Assembly (NCBI GenBank): GCA_947034885.2
Contig: OX344750.2
Coordinates: 2,604,001 to 2,668,000 of the forward strand
DNA length: 64,000 nt
Direction of reading: 5' to 3'
Origin: Thuidium tamariscinum
Lineage: Eukaryota > Streptophyta > Bryopsida > Hypnales > Thuidiaceae
Below are positions 34,201 to 49,140 of the stretch, one piece after another. A program made the translations under genes and the position numbers. Under the pieces are notes generated by a model. The model was not told the origin of the DNA, did not search any database, and saw nothing but the letters and a program-made list of their open reading frames with translations. Position 1 is the first letter of the stretch, and each line of letters starts with the position of its first letter.

Positions 34201-37200
34201 GATTTACGCAGAATTTTTTATGGTGCAACTCTAGTCTTCCGGTATTAGAACTTGTTTTTATCTTTTCATCTATTCGTTCTTCTAAACAGTGTTTAAAATA
34301 TATTTCTGAATTTTAGTGCAGGATTATCGAGCATGTGTACATGTTTCCTGTATTCCAGAATGACGCTCCAGTAGACTTGAGGATTGGTTAGTAGATTTTC
34401 CCTTGATTATTATGATGGTTGCTGGATGTGTGAGCAGGTGTACAGCAAGGAAGGAACTCACCTCAAGACGTTTGTATACAGCCTTCCAATTCCAACATCA
34501 GCATCTTTTGTGTCCCTGGTTGTTGCACCTTTATTTGTTCTTCCAGATCGTCATCATTCAAATGTGTCACATTTATGTATGCCGGGCATGGACGCAACAT
34601 TAAATGCATCTATCAGTACCTTTCACACTGTTTTCAGGTGCATTTTTACCCTCATTTTGTTTCGTAACCTTTTGAACGAATTTTAGAGCTTGATTACGAA
34701 TTTTCTGTACTTGTACCCTAAATTTATAAACGTGCTCTCCACAAATATGCTTCTTTTGAGAGTTTTGTTTGTTTTGTAGCGAGGACTCTTTAATCCGACA
34801 ATGTAAAATTCAACTTTCTTTGATCGTCTGTCGAAGAGTCATCGACTGAATTCAGAACTGATATGATATCAAAAAGAACGCTTTTGTGTTCCTTCCAAAT
34901 TGTAATGATTTGGTTCATGATGAAAAATGTGTCTGATGATTTACAGAATTATGAATACACAATGTAGTTGAATTTTTAATCTTCCCAAGTTTCCATACAT
35001 GCATGACTATCACAGTATATTTGGTTGAAGTTTGTTGCATATTCTTTGTTTCATTTTCCAGCCTATACGAGGAATATCTGGGGGCGCCTTTTCCATTTGG
35101 ATGCTATAAACACGTGTTCCTCCCTGGTCATGCTGTCATCTCAACTAACAGCATTGGAGCGTCCGTAGCAACTTTTAGTGCGGATCTATTGGCAGATGAG
35201 CACATTATTGATGAGGTAGGGTATGATATTGTGACTTACAAGTCTCACACCGTCCGTACCTCTGCAAATCCCTTCATAATGTCTCTTCTTTTCTGAAGGT
35301 GTTATTCTCCAACACATTTTTCTTAACATGGACATGAGGTATTCCAGATTTCTACTAGGAGCTAGTTGTTCACTATAAATTTTTTCTTTTATCTAAAGTT
35401 GGTATTTTATGTTGATATTGATGCGCATCGGCTTGTTGAGTTTCTTTTCACGTAAATGCAGACAGAACTCTAGAGTGGTAATGATGAGTGCTTGTGTGCA
35501 TTGGGCATGTATTTTGTATAACGGCTATCATTGATATTACCTGCTGCCTGCTGTTCGGTGTTGTTGATTTGGGTTGTGATGGCTATAGTTTCCTTACTCT
35601 TTGAAAATACTCTTGGATAACAATTCGTGATCGTGGTGTTTTTTGTCCAGGCTATTGGTACACGTATCAAGCTTGCACATGCTTTGGCTCAGCAGTGGTT
35701 TGGCATATTCATAACTCCTGATTCTCCAGCGGATGGTAGGCTCATATTTATTCATTTATGATGGGGCTAGAAATATCTGCGTTGAAGTGTAGTTGTATTT
35801 TTGAAATCTTTTGTGACCGAGATTGGGAGTGTGGGAGTTGCCTCTCATTTGAGGTTGTAATTTATACATTTCTATATATATGTAGAAGTTTTGTAGAATT
35901 TCTCGAGGTAAATAGTATAGCCTTTCACAACAAATGCTCCCGTATGTCTAGTCTCTGTATTTTAGGCTTACAGTGCAGCAAATCTACGGTGTCAGAGATA
36001 TCGTTTTATGAATCTATTGCTGTTATGCTGGTAATTGAGAGTGGTCTTGATCCTGCGTGGATTGTTCTTCAGATTGGCTCTTGGAAGGTTTGGCTGGAAT
36101 GCTCACTGATCTTTTTGTCAAGCGTTTTCTTGGAAACAATGAAGCCCGCTTTAGGCGGTATAAGGTATTGCTTTATTCACTTTGTTTCCTTCTACAGGTT
36201 AGTGTTTGATACTCTTCCATACAGGTAATTGTTGGCAGGAGTGAAAGGGTGGGAGATTGAAGCTCCTATCGACTCAAATTGGAAACGTATCCTCTGCAGC
36301 AGTAATTTTGATGAGATCGTAGTCGAGTACTCGTGTTTGAGACCGAGTTTTTGGCAACTGTTAAGAATTTCCTCTTCAGTGAAACAGTTCATAGTGTTCC
36401 GTTTCACTTTCTCTTGCAGGCCAACGAAGCGGTCTGCTTAGTAGAAGTCGATGGAGCACCTGTCCTAAGCCCGCCAGCTGGGGTGGATATATACATGTGT
36501 GGCACTGAAAACCTTGGTGTTCTTGGGAAAGTTAGAACTTGGAAAGCTGTACGTTGTGATACACACGAAACTCTTACCAAGTCACTCTTGATCAAGTGTC
36601 ACTCAGTAGCATACGCTGATAACTTCGTTTTCAATTCCGCTTGGAGGATTTATATACTCTTTGGTTTAAGTTTATTTATTTATTTTCCATTTTGTAATTT
36701 ATCTCTTATCTTGATGGACTGTGATGAGAGGTTAATCTCACTTGACCGGCTATTGAAATGGTTTTGCATACTTCAATCCTTTTTGCTTGGGAACAGCCTC
36801 ACTCCTGATTTACACGGGCCAGCAGTCGATCTTCGTACTTGTACTTGGGGAGTGGATACATTTGCCTTGGGATACTGAATCTTATACTTGGTTCCATGTG
36901 CTACAGACTGCGGTTGTGCAAATGTTGGAAAAGCAAATGGGTCCAGAGCCATTTCGAAAGGTATAGGTTATCGTCAGTAAGAGGTTGCTGATGCATCACT
37001 TTGGAACCTTGTCTTGCTTTTTAAGTTTCTTGTGTTGAACTGGAGGTTTGAATGATGCAGGTTTTACAGAGAATAATTATGAGGGCACAAGATCCTAACC
37101 GGACGAATCGAACGCTTAGCACTACAGAGGTGTTTTTCTTACGTTTTTTGTCCTTCAATTTTGCGTTTACAGAGACAGCTCTAATTTTGAGTATCTCTGA

Positions 37201-40200
37201 GTAAGTAGTTAAATGTCGTGTGTTTATGGTTAATCAGAGTGTCTTCACATTAGACTACACTATGGATTTCCTCTGCAAACTCCCGAAATTTCTCTACGTT
37301 GTCCACTAAGAATCTCCATGGTGTTGCAGTTTCGCCACTTTGCAAACAAATTGGGAAATCTGGAACGTCCTTTCTTGAAGGATTTTTTTCCACGCTGGGT
37401 TGAATCGTCAGGTTGCCCTCGTTTGAGGTTTGTCTTAAAAGCCTTCTATTTGTCACGGTGATTGAGAATCAAAGAAAGGTATCGGTTTTGGGTTTTGGGT
37501 TTTGATCTTTTGTCGAATTCTGCAGCGATGTTAATACTTGGTGAAACAGATGACTGTTGGTTTATATGAATATATAATAGTTTGAGAGGGAGACAAGTTT
37601 TGTGCTGAGGCTCTATTGTCAACTGTGAAGGAGACAAAAGGCCTAAGATTGATTTTACATTTTGAATCACGAATCAGCCTTTTAGGAAGGTTTTCATAAG
37701 AGAGTGTGACTGATAAACTCCTGAAATTTTTCTGAATTTCGTTGCAAATTTGAAAGAATGTTTGGTTCTTATGATGGATTTCTTCTCTAGGACGAATCAG
37801 ACTTCGCGATTCTCACTTCGAAATCACGACGATGAGCTTAGAACTGTGCTTTCTCCATAGTATTTGTGGGCGCTGCTCATGGTTTCACAGAAAGCACCCC
37901 GCTCATGCTGCCACGGAATGATCTTGGGGATCATATCCTAGTAAATTTCTGAGAAATTTCATGTTCTTGGGCTATTTGTTGTTGTTAGGATGGGGTTTGT
38001 ATACAGCAAGAGGCGCAACATGGTGGAGCTTGCAGTTCGCCGGGAGTCCACTGCCTTGCCTAAGCATGTCGGAGTTGCAGGAAAAGTTGAAGCTCCTGAG
38101 TCGAAGCACCGCCCCTCAGACATGGGCTGGCCTGGGATGATGAGCATAAGGCTGCACGAGTTGGATGGTATGTATGATCATCCAAGCTTACCCATGGCTG
38201 GGGACTGTTACCAACTTTTGGAACTTCAGTGCCATTCCAAGCTGGCTGGTCGGCGAATTCAGCGTCCTAAGAAAGGAACCAAGGGTGAAGCTCTTGAGGA
38301 TAATGTGGAAGCTACTCCAGCTCAAAGGTGCCTACAGACAGCTCTTGTATACTGGCGGATTTTGATTTCTCATTTGGTTTTCTGTTTACCTTTCTTTACC
38401 TTTGACGCTGAGGTATCTGTTTTCTGACAGAGGTTTTGTTGTTGTTGTTTATGATTTTCCGACAGTTTGGAGTCGCCACTGTTATGGATACGCGGTGATC
38501 CGGAGCTAGAATATTTAGCGGAGTTAAATCTACTTCAACCTGAACATATGTGGGTATGTTTAACGAACTGCTCTAGATTTTCACTTTCTGATATGTTTTC
38601 ATTGAATTTATGATTGGAGAGTGATTTGACAGGCGGTTCCTATTTGGATGTTTGTTCTGTACAGATAAACCAGTTGGAGAAAGACAGGGATGTCATTGGT
38701 CAAATACAAGCTGTGGCGGCATTACGTGCCCATCCTCGGACGTCGTTTGCTCAAGTCAATGCTCTCAACAATTGTCTTAATGATCCCAAGGTACTGTGTG
38801 AATTGATACACATGGTCAGGAGCACCCATGTAATGTTATCTTGGTTTTCTTGTCTTTCAACGAAGGATGCATATTTCTCCACTGAGAGTATGGTCATTAT
38901 ATCAAATCTGTAGTGCGAGAGTTCGATAGAGCACAAGAATTTCTTTATACTTATCAATTGGCATTGACTGTTTTCCCGTAACAATTGTAGGTCTTCTGCC
39001 GCGTGAGAATTGAAGCAGCTATTGCACTCGCTAGTACTGCCTCAGAGGTGTGCTGTCCCTCACGCAGCCATTTGTGGTGGTTGAAGCACATTCCATTATG
39101 TGTGTCTTATTGTGCTCGAATTGGTTACTTTAACTTTGGGGTTGCTGGAGATGTTGATTAGCGTCATCTGTTCCCTGTGTTGTGCATTTATCTTGACCTC
39201 AGATGCTCATATTTAGTTGAAATCGAACTATGAAGTTTAATAAAGTAGTGTGTACTTTCCGCATAGATGTATTGGATCGTTTTCGCTCACTCTCCTCTAA
39301 TATTTATGTGCAGGGTACAAGTTACATGGGTTTACAGAATCTAATAAAGTATTATAAAAGTCGTTGCTTTGATCCTGATATAGGTTTACCCAAGTGAGTC
39401 CTCTTCTGTGCCCCCTCTAGATGCACAGATTGATTTCCTTTCTACTTGTCACGAAATTGACTTCAGCTTATATCACGTAAGGAGGTTTTATGATTTCGAT
39501 ATCAGAAAGAGATTTTTACTGTGGGGTGGACGGGTTGTGGGTGTACTGGGGGCACACAGACCAAATGATTTTCACGATTTCTCTGAATATTTTGTTTTGG
39601 AGGTAGATTCGCTGATACACCTGGTCTCTGCAATTTGATTTTGGCAGTACACGTATGTTAATTTTTGGACTTAACATTGACTTGGAAGCGTATTTGTCTG
39701 AGGTAGCGTGGTTTACATCTGCTTCAAACTTTGAGATGTGAAATTGGAATGAACTCGCTAATCCAAATTTGATTGTCTAAATTCTCAAACCTGTAAGGAC
39801 ATTGTACATCGTTGATGTCATTCTTCGATTTAAAACCTCTTGAAAGTCTGATTTCCAGGACTTCTGATGAATACAATTTTTCCTTCTGAGTGTACAATTT
39901 GCGCTGTTGGTTCATGCAGGCGATTCCAGGAGCAGTTGCTGAAGTTCGTGGGAACGACGGCAACAGCCCGTTGGAAGCAACTGATTTAATTTTACATATT
40001 CTTAAGGTTTCTTCTTATGTGTGTGTAGTTCTTGTAGATGCGGCTCTCAATTGAATCTCTTTGGTGTACATCTTCTTTGAATGCGCATTATGAGTATGCA
40101 GATTTGAAGGTTTTCTTCTTTCTGGGTTATTTATGATCATGCTAATTAACAAGGACTGTTTTGCTTTTGGAGTCTCAAAGTGAAGTTATTGTTTTTGGAT

Positions 40201-43200
40201 GGGACAGCATAATGACAACAGTGGAAATACGTACTCTGATGTATTCTGGCTAGCTTCTGTCATTGAATCTGTAGGGTCACTGGAGTTCGGGCAGCAGGTG
40301 GGAGTCCCGCGATCCCTTTCAGTTTATTGACTCAAATAGCCATTACGTTTGTTGAGTCCATTGTAGTGACAAGCTAGTTTCCGTTCTTGAGCTGCTCTTT
40401 CTTCATTTATATCTCTTTCTAAACGTGTGGTGCTCGTTGGAACAGAATTTAAAAACATTAGCACGGATGTTGAAGCAAATTGATCGCTTCTTGCAGTATG
40501 ATAGGTAAGTATGGAAATCTATTACCTGATCTTCCATTTCACTTTTATAATTTGTTATATCTTGGTGTATGCCGAGCTTGACATCGGTCCTTTCGGAAAG
40601 CCTATATATGGGTATTTCTATGTGCCTGTGGAAGTGGCAAGTTCGGGACAGTTTGAGCTCCTGCCACTGAATTACGTACGCAGGCCTTAACTTAAATTAA
40701 TTGTCCCTAATTTTCTGAATTACTGCAATGCCATGGACCATGACAATGTCACTTTGTTGCTCATCTGTTGACTTTAAGAGCGGTGCACTGACATTAGGAA
40801 TTGCTGGTGGATACAGATTAATGCCAAGTTATAACGGAGTTGTGACTATTAGCTGCATCCATACTCTTGCGAAGCTCGCTATTCGCTTTTCTCATACTCT
40901 ACCTACGGTAAGTTAACCCAGTTGCTTCCGTTGGCCTGCTCGCGAATGTTTTATGAATGTTCCAAGATTACGTCCCTTCGTTTTTATGGGCAAAGCGATG
41001 ACACAAGCTGGTTATTCTTTGTCCAGGAACGAGTGAAACAACTGTTAAAGCCATTCAAAGAGCACAAGGTCCAATGGCAAGTGCGAGTGGCAGCACTGAA
41101 AGCGATATTAGATATAGAATTTCATTCTAAAGGATTGGAAGCAGTAGTCATGCTTGCGTTACAACTCGTCCATGATGATCAGTCCTTTGCAGGTGAGGTC
41201 TTTAATTACACGCTTCTCTCTACATTTGTGCGCAGCACAGTAGCATGTTTTCTCTTCGTCAGAACCTATGGACCTATCCTATGTGGCTAGATTTTTCTTC
41301 AATGATCTTGGTTTGGGAGTGGGTGCGATGCACATCTTGCTTTGCGGCTTCTAGCCTTTATGTCTCTTACGGTTTCAGTGGTCGTGGTGCAGTTCAAAGC
41401 AAAGTAATGAAGCACTTGGTCCGTTTGGGCTCTCTCACAGAGAAGAGCAACTCTAGAATTGGGGGTGTTACTGTAGCTCGATTGTTGGCTTTGCTAGACA
41501 GCAGCAAGGCTTTCCATAATGTTCTGCTTCGTCATAGCATCTTCTCGTTTTTGCAGGTTCTTGCTGGCAGGTATGACATATTTTGCATTCTACTTGCATA
41601 TTTCCCCCCTTCTGCGGGTTTTTCTTTTAAGAGAACATGGGATGGGAGCTAATCGATATTGAAAGAATTGTAAGTACTATGCTGACTTGGAGCTGTCAAG
41701 CAGATCTGCATCGTTGTATCGCTCGGTTGAGTGTCTCTCCAAATTGGCCCCTCATCATCTATCTCAAGACAAGAGGTTTGGAAAGACTAAGAATTCTTTC
41801 AAACTTCGCCTTCGACCTACCCAACCTCCTGCTCCTCAGCCAGAGCCTTTGAAAGTCCGAGTTGTGCGTCCAAGTGTTTCTAGAGATAATACTGAGAGGG
41901 CAGAGAGCGGGAGCTCCGGGGGTAAACGAGAGTTGTTCGACGCTAAAGGAAGATTATTCGTCAAGTTTAAACTTTCGAAGGACTACGTGAAATCACCAGC
42001 AGGTGCAAGTTTGTACTTGTCTCGTATTCTTTATTGAATTGATCATCTGTCAAGCAGATGTTATAAGGAAATGGAGTGCCCGTCCTTGCTTCAATGCCAA
42101 TTTAATCGTAACTGGTGCATTTACTGTACTAGATATTTTGACTGGAATTTGCAAATGTAATCGAGGCTATTAGGCTCCACTACTGTACTCGCTTCAATGT
42201 TTTAAAGCGTTCACCTTAAACATATCGTGTTAAGATTTTGATGTGCTAATCGGGTTAGTTTTTCTGCGACATTTCAGGTGACGATACAACTCAGGCTTTA
42301 GAAGTATCCACTGGGGCTGTGCCCACCGAGCATCACGTTGCATATTCTCCACCTCCTGTTAAAGAGGAATTGAATCTGCACGAGGTTATAGACTCAAATC
42401 CTTTCACTCTGTTTGAATCATCTCATATAGAGCCGGAGGAATCGCAAGCTCTGCACACAAATAAGGTGGATTCTGGGACAGAGAATGATACGCAAGACAG
42501 GATTCCTGAAGGTGACCAAATATTGAAACCCCAGGATACTGTGGAGCTAAACTATGACACTGAAGTTGCCATTCCTCGAGGATTTCATCAGCCTGTTACT
42601 TATCAAGGGAGTGATTCTCGGGCAAGTACGGAGCAGGAGCCCCCATTTGATCTGTACGGGGAAGACACTCTTGATGGCATGGGGGAATCTAGAGATGATT
42701 CTAGGAAGGCGTTTAGTTTGTCCCAGACCCCAGAGCTTCAGCGCTATAACAGTCTCTCTGGGATGATGGGTACGGAGAATAGTACACAGGACGGTGCTGA
42801 TACACAGGACGCTACACAGGAAAATGAATCTCAAAAGCGGTTAGAGAAGCAGTCTGGGGATAAGAAGGAGAAAAGACATGACAAGAAGGACAAGAAGGAT
42901 CGTAAAGAGAGGAAGAAGGATCGCAAAGACAGGAAGCATGATAAGCACAATGATCCAGAGTATCTAGACAAGAAGAGGAAACGGAAAGAGGAAAGAGAGC
43001 AGCGTCACCGTCAAGAAGGGCACAAGCCTTCCAAAGAGGATAAACACCGGAAAGAAGACAAAAATGTAAAATTAGAGGAGAAGCCTGCTTTAGATGTGCC
43101 TGTCAATGACTTGTCACAGCTGGAGGGTACCAAGGTTGAGAATCAAGGTGGAAATGATATCATGAAGATTAAGTTCAAGTTCAAGAAGCCAAGGACGACG

Positions 43201-43206
43201 GCTTGA
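31229..43206 (+). CDS. TAF2: TFIID subunit TAF2, 28 exons
   Basis: Transcription initiation factor TFIID subunit 2; the family contributes to core promoter contact. My model joins 31229-31274, 31406-31511, 31896-32211, 32979-33083, 33240-33382, 34019-34085, 34438-34637, 35062-35215, 35651-35735, 36073-36164, 36420-36548, 36907-36960, 37061-37129, 37330-37427, 37989-38327, 38466-38553, 38665-38790, 38991-39047, 39314-39393, 39560-39602, 39920-40006, 40208-40297, 40446-40504, 40817-40907, 41027-41192, 41393-41570, 41704-42002 and 42278-43206. All are GT-AG and phase-consistent, total 1431 residues, close to Arabidopsis TAF2. The M1-aminopeptidase-like half has lost its zinc site: HALAQQW (389-395) replaces HExxHxW. 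Landmarks are [31 protein letters not shown] and [15 protein letters not shown]; a helical-repeat half follows. A Lys/Arg/Asp/Glu-rich tail (1317-1392) and [10 protein letters not shown] close the protein. An extra exon in 32212-32978 cannot be excluded. Confidence 0.95.
31751..31775 (+). promoter_or_regulatory. Telobox-like run in TAF2 intron 2
   Basis: TAGGGTTTAGGGCTTAGGG followed by TTTTAG: nearly perfect plant telomere-type units. Early-intron teloboxes are common in plant genes of the translation and transcription machinery and may act as binding sites; a chance or telomere-repair origin is also possible. Confidence 0.5.
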
Positions 43207-44450
43207 GATAAAATACTACCTATTTTTTGTTGCAGCAAATTAACCACGGCAGGTGAGAGGCTGTCTTATCTTTAGAGGTGGATTGCCATCCTGCGATTTT
43301 GAGGTGACTCTATTGAATTTTTTGGAGACTCACAATGGTGAAACGTTTCAATCTCCGGAGCCCACATCTCAGGTGGAGGGCTGGGGTCCAGTTTCTCACA
43401 ACTTGATAGGTGGGATAATGACTGGGGTTCTTGAGTAGAGGCTATATCTATCGACTGATGATTTAGACGCAGACATTGTGGATGCCTGAGGAGGTCAAGA
43501 GGTGGACGTTTTATTTCCATACTGATAGTTCTGGTGTGAGGCTCACATTTTCTAAACAGTAGCTGTACTCCCCATCTCCGTTGGCTTAATACCGCTGGAT
43601 GTGGAAGCAATGTACCTGGAAATGCTGGGTGGTGGTGTTCGGAGCACCTGTTTTAGTCTAGGTCTTGGCACTCCAGGCGCTGCTGATGTGAGATTTTGAT
43701 TCACCAGGAGGTATTCTTTATCTTCTGCACTAGAACATGTACCATAGTGCATGCATTGAACACCAGTAGTACTTGCAAATTGTATAGGAAAATGGAAACT
43801 TGTCACTCTGTACAGAGATGCACGTGGGTTTAGGGTTATTATTAAATGTGGACTGGAGACGTAGCGTGCAGGATTGGTGAAATCGTCGTGTTGGAAGCAC
43901 CAAATGGTGGTACCGACATAACTTAATCTCCGTGAAACCGAACCTGGCTGGGATTTTTTGGCTCATTTTTGGATCAAAACTTTTGTGAAATGGTTACGTT
44001 TTTGAATGGCTCCTATCTGGACGTTGGATAGTCGGAGTTGGATTCTATTCCAAGGAGGTTACCTTTTCAACTGCACATCTACAGAGCGGTCGGAACCTGG
44101 TAGGATTGCTTCTTTCCAAATTTGTCAATTTTTTTGTCAAATACGGACTTATCAGTCTCCCATGCTAATAGAATCATGATGTCTGAAGCTGAAGAGCATA
44201 CCCTTCTTGCTGGTTCTAATCTTAGAAGAATATGGAGTAAATGAGAATACGTTTGTCCTGGCAAGTATGTGTGAATGGCCTTGGAATGATTTTGGTTGTG
44301 CAGAATGGGATGGAAGTTTTGCATCATTCTATCCCTCTGTTTATTTGGAGAGTCTCCTCCTAGTTCTCACAAACTACAGTAGTAGAGATTGTTCTTTCAG
44401 TCAATTCCTTCGGATGTCTTGAATATAGATTGTTTAATTGAATTTCAACT
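43207..44450 (+). other. TAF2 3' flank
   Basis: Balanced base composition continues for about 1.2 kb past the TAF2 stop, consistent with a long 3' untranslated region and downstream sequence. Several short frames on both strands look unconserved. No gene called. Confidence 0.5.
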
Positions 44451-46269
44451 AATCAAACAGGACATGTATTTTACATTGTTTCTCATACAACTTTCAATAG
44501 TTGAACAAGAACGGTGTGACAGTGAAGCTCTGTCTTAGGTGAACAATAACACTAAAAGAAATAAAACTAAATTATTAAAATGAAATAAATAGTGAACTTA
44601 ACAAAGTTTGTGTAGGCAACCTTCCTTAGCTAGTCAAGGGTTTGCTTAGGTCCTTGGTAGCCTCCACTTCTTGGGGCCTCCCAAGCAAATGTGTGTTTAT
44701 GCAGTGTGAATAGGGATATAGATAAGATTTGAAAATAGAGATCAAAAACTCACAAAGTCCATGCTATGGACTTTGTCTATAAGGATAGAGCCAATAAAAT
44801 GATGATCAACATTGAACTTGTACATCTCTTATTGCCTCTTCTTTAGTGGTTGTAATAAGTACTCTCTAACTAAAGTCTGACTTCAAATAGTTATATTTTT
44901 TACAATACACTCCAATATTTTCTAAGAAAAACTTGCAAAATAATATATAAACAATTCATACAATTTTTCAGATATTTCTTAACTTTGGATGATTTCTTGA
45001 GTGAATTATACAAAAATGATAAAATTTGGAGTCAATAGTATTTCCCTTAGAAAATTTAAAAATTGGAGAAATTCTCATATAAATTTTGAAAAGAATTCTC
45101 ATCCACTTACTAAAAGAAATTAATTTATTAAAAGAAAACTGATAAATTTTATTGAATTATCAAATCTTGTTTATAAAAATTTGAAACTCCATTTTATGCA
45201 AGTGTTACTTACACTACGACATGTCCAAATTTTGTTTAAAATTTGAAATTCTATTGACCTTAACTAGTAGGATTACAAAAGAAAATTTCACTTCAAATAA
45301 TATGATCTTACAATCTATAGGGTAAAAGTGGTTAGTCTAGTATGCTTTATGTTATTGAAGTTCAAAAAAATTTCTTTTATTTATAACCTTGGTCAATGCA
45401 CCAAACAAATAATGATAATTTTAGGTGATTTCTCTTGAAAAACACCTCTAGTCTCTTAAAGATTAAAAATCACAATAGCTTGATTTTTCCACAAAAGACT
45501 CTAATAGAAACATCTTTCAAATAAAATTTATTGACACATAGTAATCATAAAAAAATCTATGCATTAATTAGACAAAAGATTAAACTTTGTTTGTAGTGAT
45601 TTGATATGAAGGTGATAATTAAAAGCATTTAAAGTATAACAAAGATATCAATAACTTTAAAAGTTTTCATACTATCCATCATAGCTACTTTTCACTTCTT
45701 TGAAAAATTTAAAATTAGTTGTATTATTTTTGTTATATTCACCATTTTTTTTAACTAACTAGTTGTAAATCATAACAATTGTAGTTTATTACAAATCAAT
45801 AGTAATTTTTACATAGGTAGATAATATACAATATGATGAAACAAAAATGTTTCATTGAATTTAGAATACAATTTAGAAGACTAAATTGATTTTAAAAACA
45901 AAATTTTACCACATGACAATGAGACTAGTCTTTTACGGGCTAAATGTACAATTCCATTGTTGATTTCATCAAATTTTTGAAAATTGTCCTAAGAATGAGA
46001 TTTTATCATTAATTTTCTAGGGGAACTTTTATCCTATTATCTCCAATTTTATGTAGATTCTTAGTTTAAATTCTTTGATTTATATTGTATGCCTTCAATA
46101 GGCTTTTTTTGAACTACATTTGGTTTCTAAATTACTACTCAAGCTTAGTTTTGAATATAAGGGCCTATTTAAATTAGAATTTGATATTCAATAAATAAAT
46201 ATTAGGATAAATTTATTTTTATTTCAATTTGTACAAGTGTAGAATTTGCTTCAAATTTTTCATACAACA

Positions 46270-46640
46270 TGTAGGCAAAGAGTAGTATTAAGGCACAATA
46301 ATTTTCATAACTATTGACTATATGGTTAAAATGTTATTGTATCATAGGTAGTTTCATTTTGAATATAGATAACTTAGGCAATCTAGAATAATCACTTTTT
46401 CAAGAATTAAAAGTTTGAAATCGGTTATCTAGATTTTTATGTATATGTGTATTTGTGTGTGTGTCTCTCCCTCTCTCAACTTTGAATCATTCTATTTTAA
46501 TCGATGACATCATTATAGAACCAATTATAGAAAATCTAGTCAAAAATAAAATTTAAAGTCCTTTATTTCAATCAATTTAGGATTTTAAAAAAAATTAAAA
46601 GAATGGGATGTAGATTATTTTTTACAATACTACCACCATT
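46270..46640. repeat. Old dispersed repeat S, copy 2
   Basis: Shares order and spacing of several blocks with 48830-49140 and, less well, with 15410-15600. Contains a short GT/CT-rich microsatellite near 46450-46475 not found in the other copies. No clear ends. Confidence 0.45.
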
Positions 46641-48829
46641 AGAATTGGCATCTTTCAATTCAATTCCATGACAAAATTCTAAACCCTTAAGTATTTTAAA
46701 TCATCCTCTACTTCTTTCTACTTACTATTTTTCCAAACATGAAAATGTTTTTTTTTATGTTTATATGTATTCTAATATTATTTCCTCAATATATTATTTA
46801 AAGTTGCTAGTTGTTAGATTTACATACTTTTGGATAAAACCTTAGAAAGATGAAATCTAATTATTTAATAGGAGTTGAAAATACTTCTTTTTGAAATCTA
46901 AGATTGATCTTGCAATTGGTAAGGTTTTTATTTTGAAATTTTAGTAGGATATTTATTAACTACTTAACTAAAAGATCCTACAATTCAATTTGTTGATTCA
47001 TTAACCCTTTAAAAACCGTGGTTGATTTGGAGGGCAAACACAATTTCTATATACAATTCTTGAAAAGTCCCATTTTGTAACCATTCTATGTAATTCTAAA
47101 TCAAATTGTATGAATTGGTTCTATAGGACAAATCCCTAAATCAGACAAAAAATGAAAGTGATTTTCAAAGATTAATGTATTGCAAATAGCCTTTGGCAAT
47201 GGTATTAAATAGGGTTTGCAACAATTGGGCATAAATTTCACTAAATGCTCTAAAAATCAATTCTAAACCTTCCAATTAGTTCTTTTACACATATAAGTAG
47301 TCATGTTTTACATTCATTATATATATTTCTACAATATTTCACATATGAAAGGCTAGGCAATTCAAGTTTAGACAAGTGTAGCTAATGCATTTTTGCACGC
47401 ATTTCCTTAAAATTGGCTTTGTTAGGAGTGTACAAAGACACTCTAGTTGTGTTGTTCTCTAAGTTTTTTGAAATGAGATGTTCTATGATTAATAACAGAC
47501 AAAAAGTTCAAAAATCAACCCAAAAGTGGTCAACCGGTCCTTAAGGGATTAATGTCAAGCTAAAACTTTTAGCCTTGCTTTAGAGACTTATTTGTTAAAG
47601 TAGTTCTCGACTGCTATTTATGAATGAAATTTGGGGGTTAAGTATTATAAAAGAAAAATACTACATTAAATTTTACCTCTTCATTAAAAATATTTGTAGA
47701 AATTTTTAAATGGGCTAATTATCTATTAACTCCTAAAAGAACAAACTATTTTTTTTAACAAGATAGAAAATTTGGAAATTTCATTACAAATGGAATTAGT
47801 TTTATCTTTTAAATTTTTACCGTGGGGGATGCACTACAAAGAGTGTTTGTTGGTACCTTCCAACCAAGTCCCTATTATAAAGAGGTTATGTAGGTAGTTA
47901 TAGTCAACATTGATACATCTACATCTACCAAAATTCCTAAATTCTTCTTATTTCATATACCTTATATTTTATTTAATTATTTTTATACATTAATTTTGTA
48001 TACACTAATTTCATTATAAATAGAGAACATCAACAAATCATTTTCAAAGACTTGGTGGGGTCTTAGAGAAATTCATCTTTGAAAACTATGAATACAAAAA
48101 ATGATATACAAAAGACAAAGTAAAGAATTCAAGAATATAGTTGCAAGAGTACACTATTTTGAATTACAAAATGAATTCGAACACTAAGAATTCAAAACAA
48201 TTTGTGCAATTGTACACCTCAAACTTTTTTTTTCCTTGAAATCCTAAATCATGAGCTTCCTTTTGAAAAAACAAAATCCTAAGCTTATTCATACACCTAG
48301 AGCATTTCCATCTTGAAGCCAAGTTCAATGCAAGCATACACAATCCTAAACCCAAGAACCTAGCAAATGTCAAAGCCTTTAATTGCAAGTACAATTACAA
48401 AGTACATATTGTCACACACCTTCTAATCCATTGCAATCTTAATTCTTCATCTTCCAATGACTACATTTTTATACTACTTATATTTGTATACAAATTATAG
48501 TGTTAGGATACAACAAAATTAGATCTCGCTTAGGATACTATTTGCAAAGGTATATAATAAACATGCCATTTGCCACACAACAAAAGTACTTAGGTTTTTC
48601 TTTGGCAAGGTTGTTGTGGAAATAAATAAAACTTACAATCCATCATCATCTCCTACCTTTTATTATTTATTAAGACCCAAAAACTTTTATAATGATGCTA
48701 ATTTGTTTCCAAGCCATGTATAAAATTTAGGGTCAAGGTAATTATAATAACCTTTCTGATTTGATTGCACATCTTCTATGAAAAAAATGGGAGTGCAATC
48801 CCTTAGATTTTAACAAAGCATGTAGATGA

Positions 48830-49140
48830 GGCATTTTTTAAAAGCCAAATGATTCTCATAACTTTTGATTGCATGGTTAAATTTTTTTTGTATAATACAT
48901 AGTTTATTTTTCAACTTGGACAACCTAGGTAAAATGGAAAAAAACATTGTTTTCATAAACGAAAATTTGAAATTCATTTCGTAGATTTTCATGTATGTCA
49001 AAAAAAAATTTTGATGAATAAGATGAAAATAATGGAGAGCTTAAGTTTGAAAGGAATGATGGATTTTTCTTCTAAAATAAACTTTGAGGTCCTTTATTTA
49101 TATCAATTGCCAATACTTGAGAAAAAAAAGAAGATGTAGC
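48830..49140. repeat. Old dispersed repeat S, copy 3
   Basis: Direct relative of 46270-46640. No coding capacity and no recognisable terminal structure, so its class is unknown. Confidence 0.45.
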
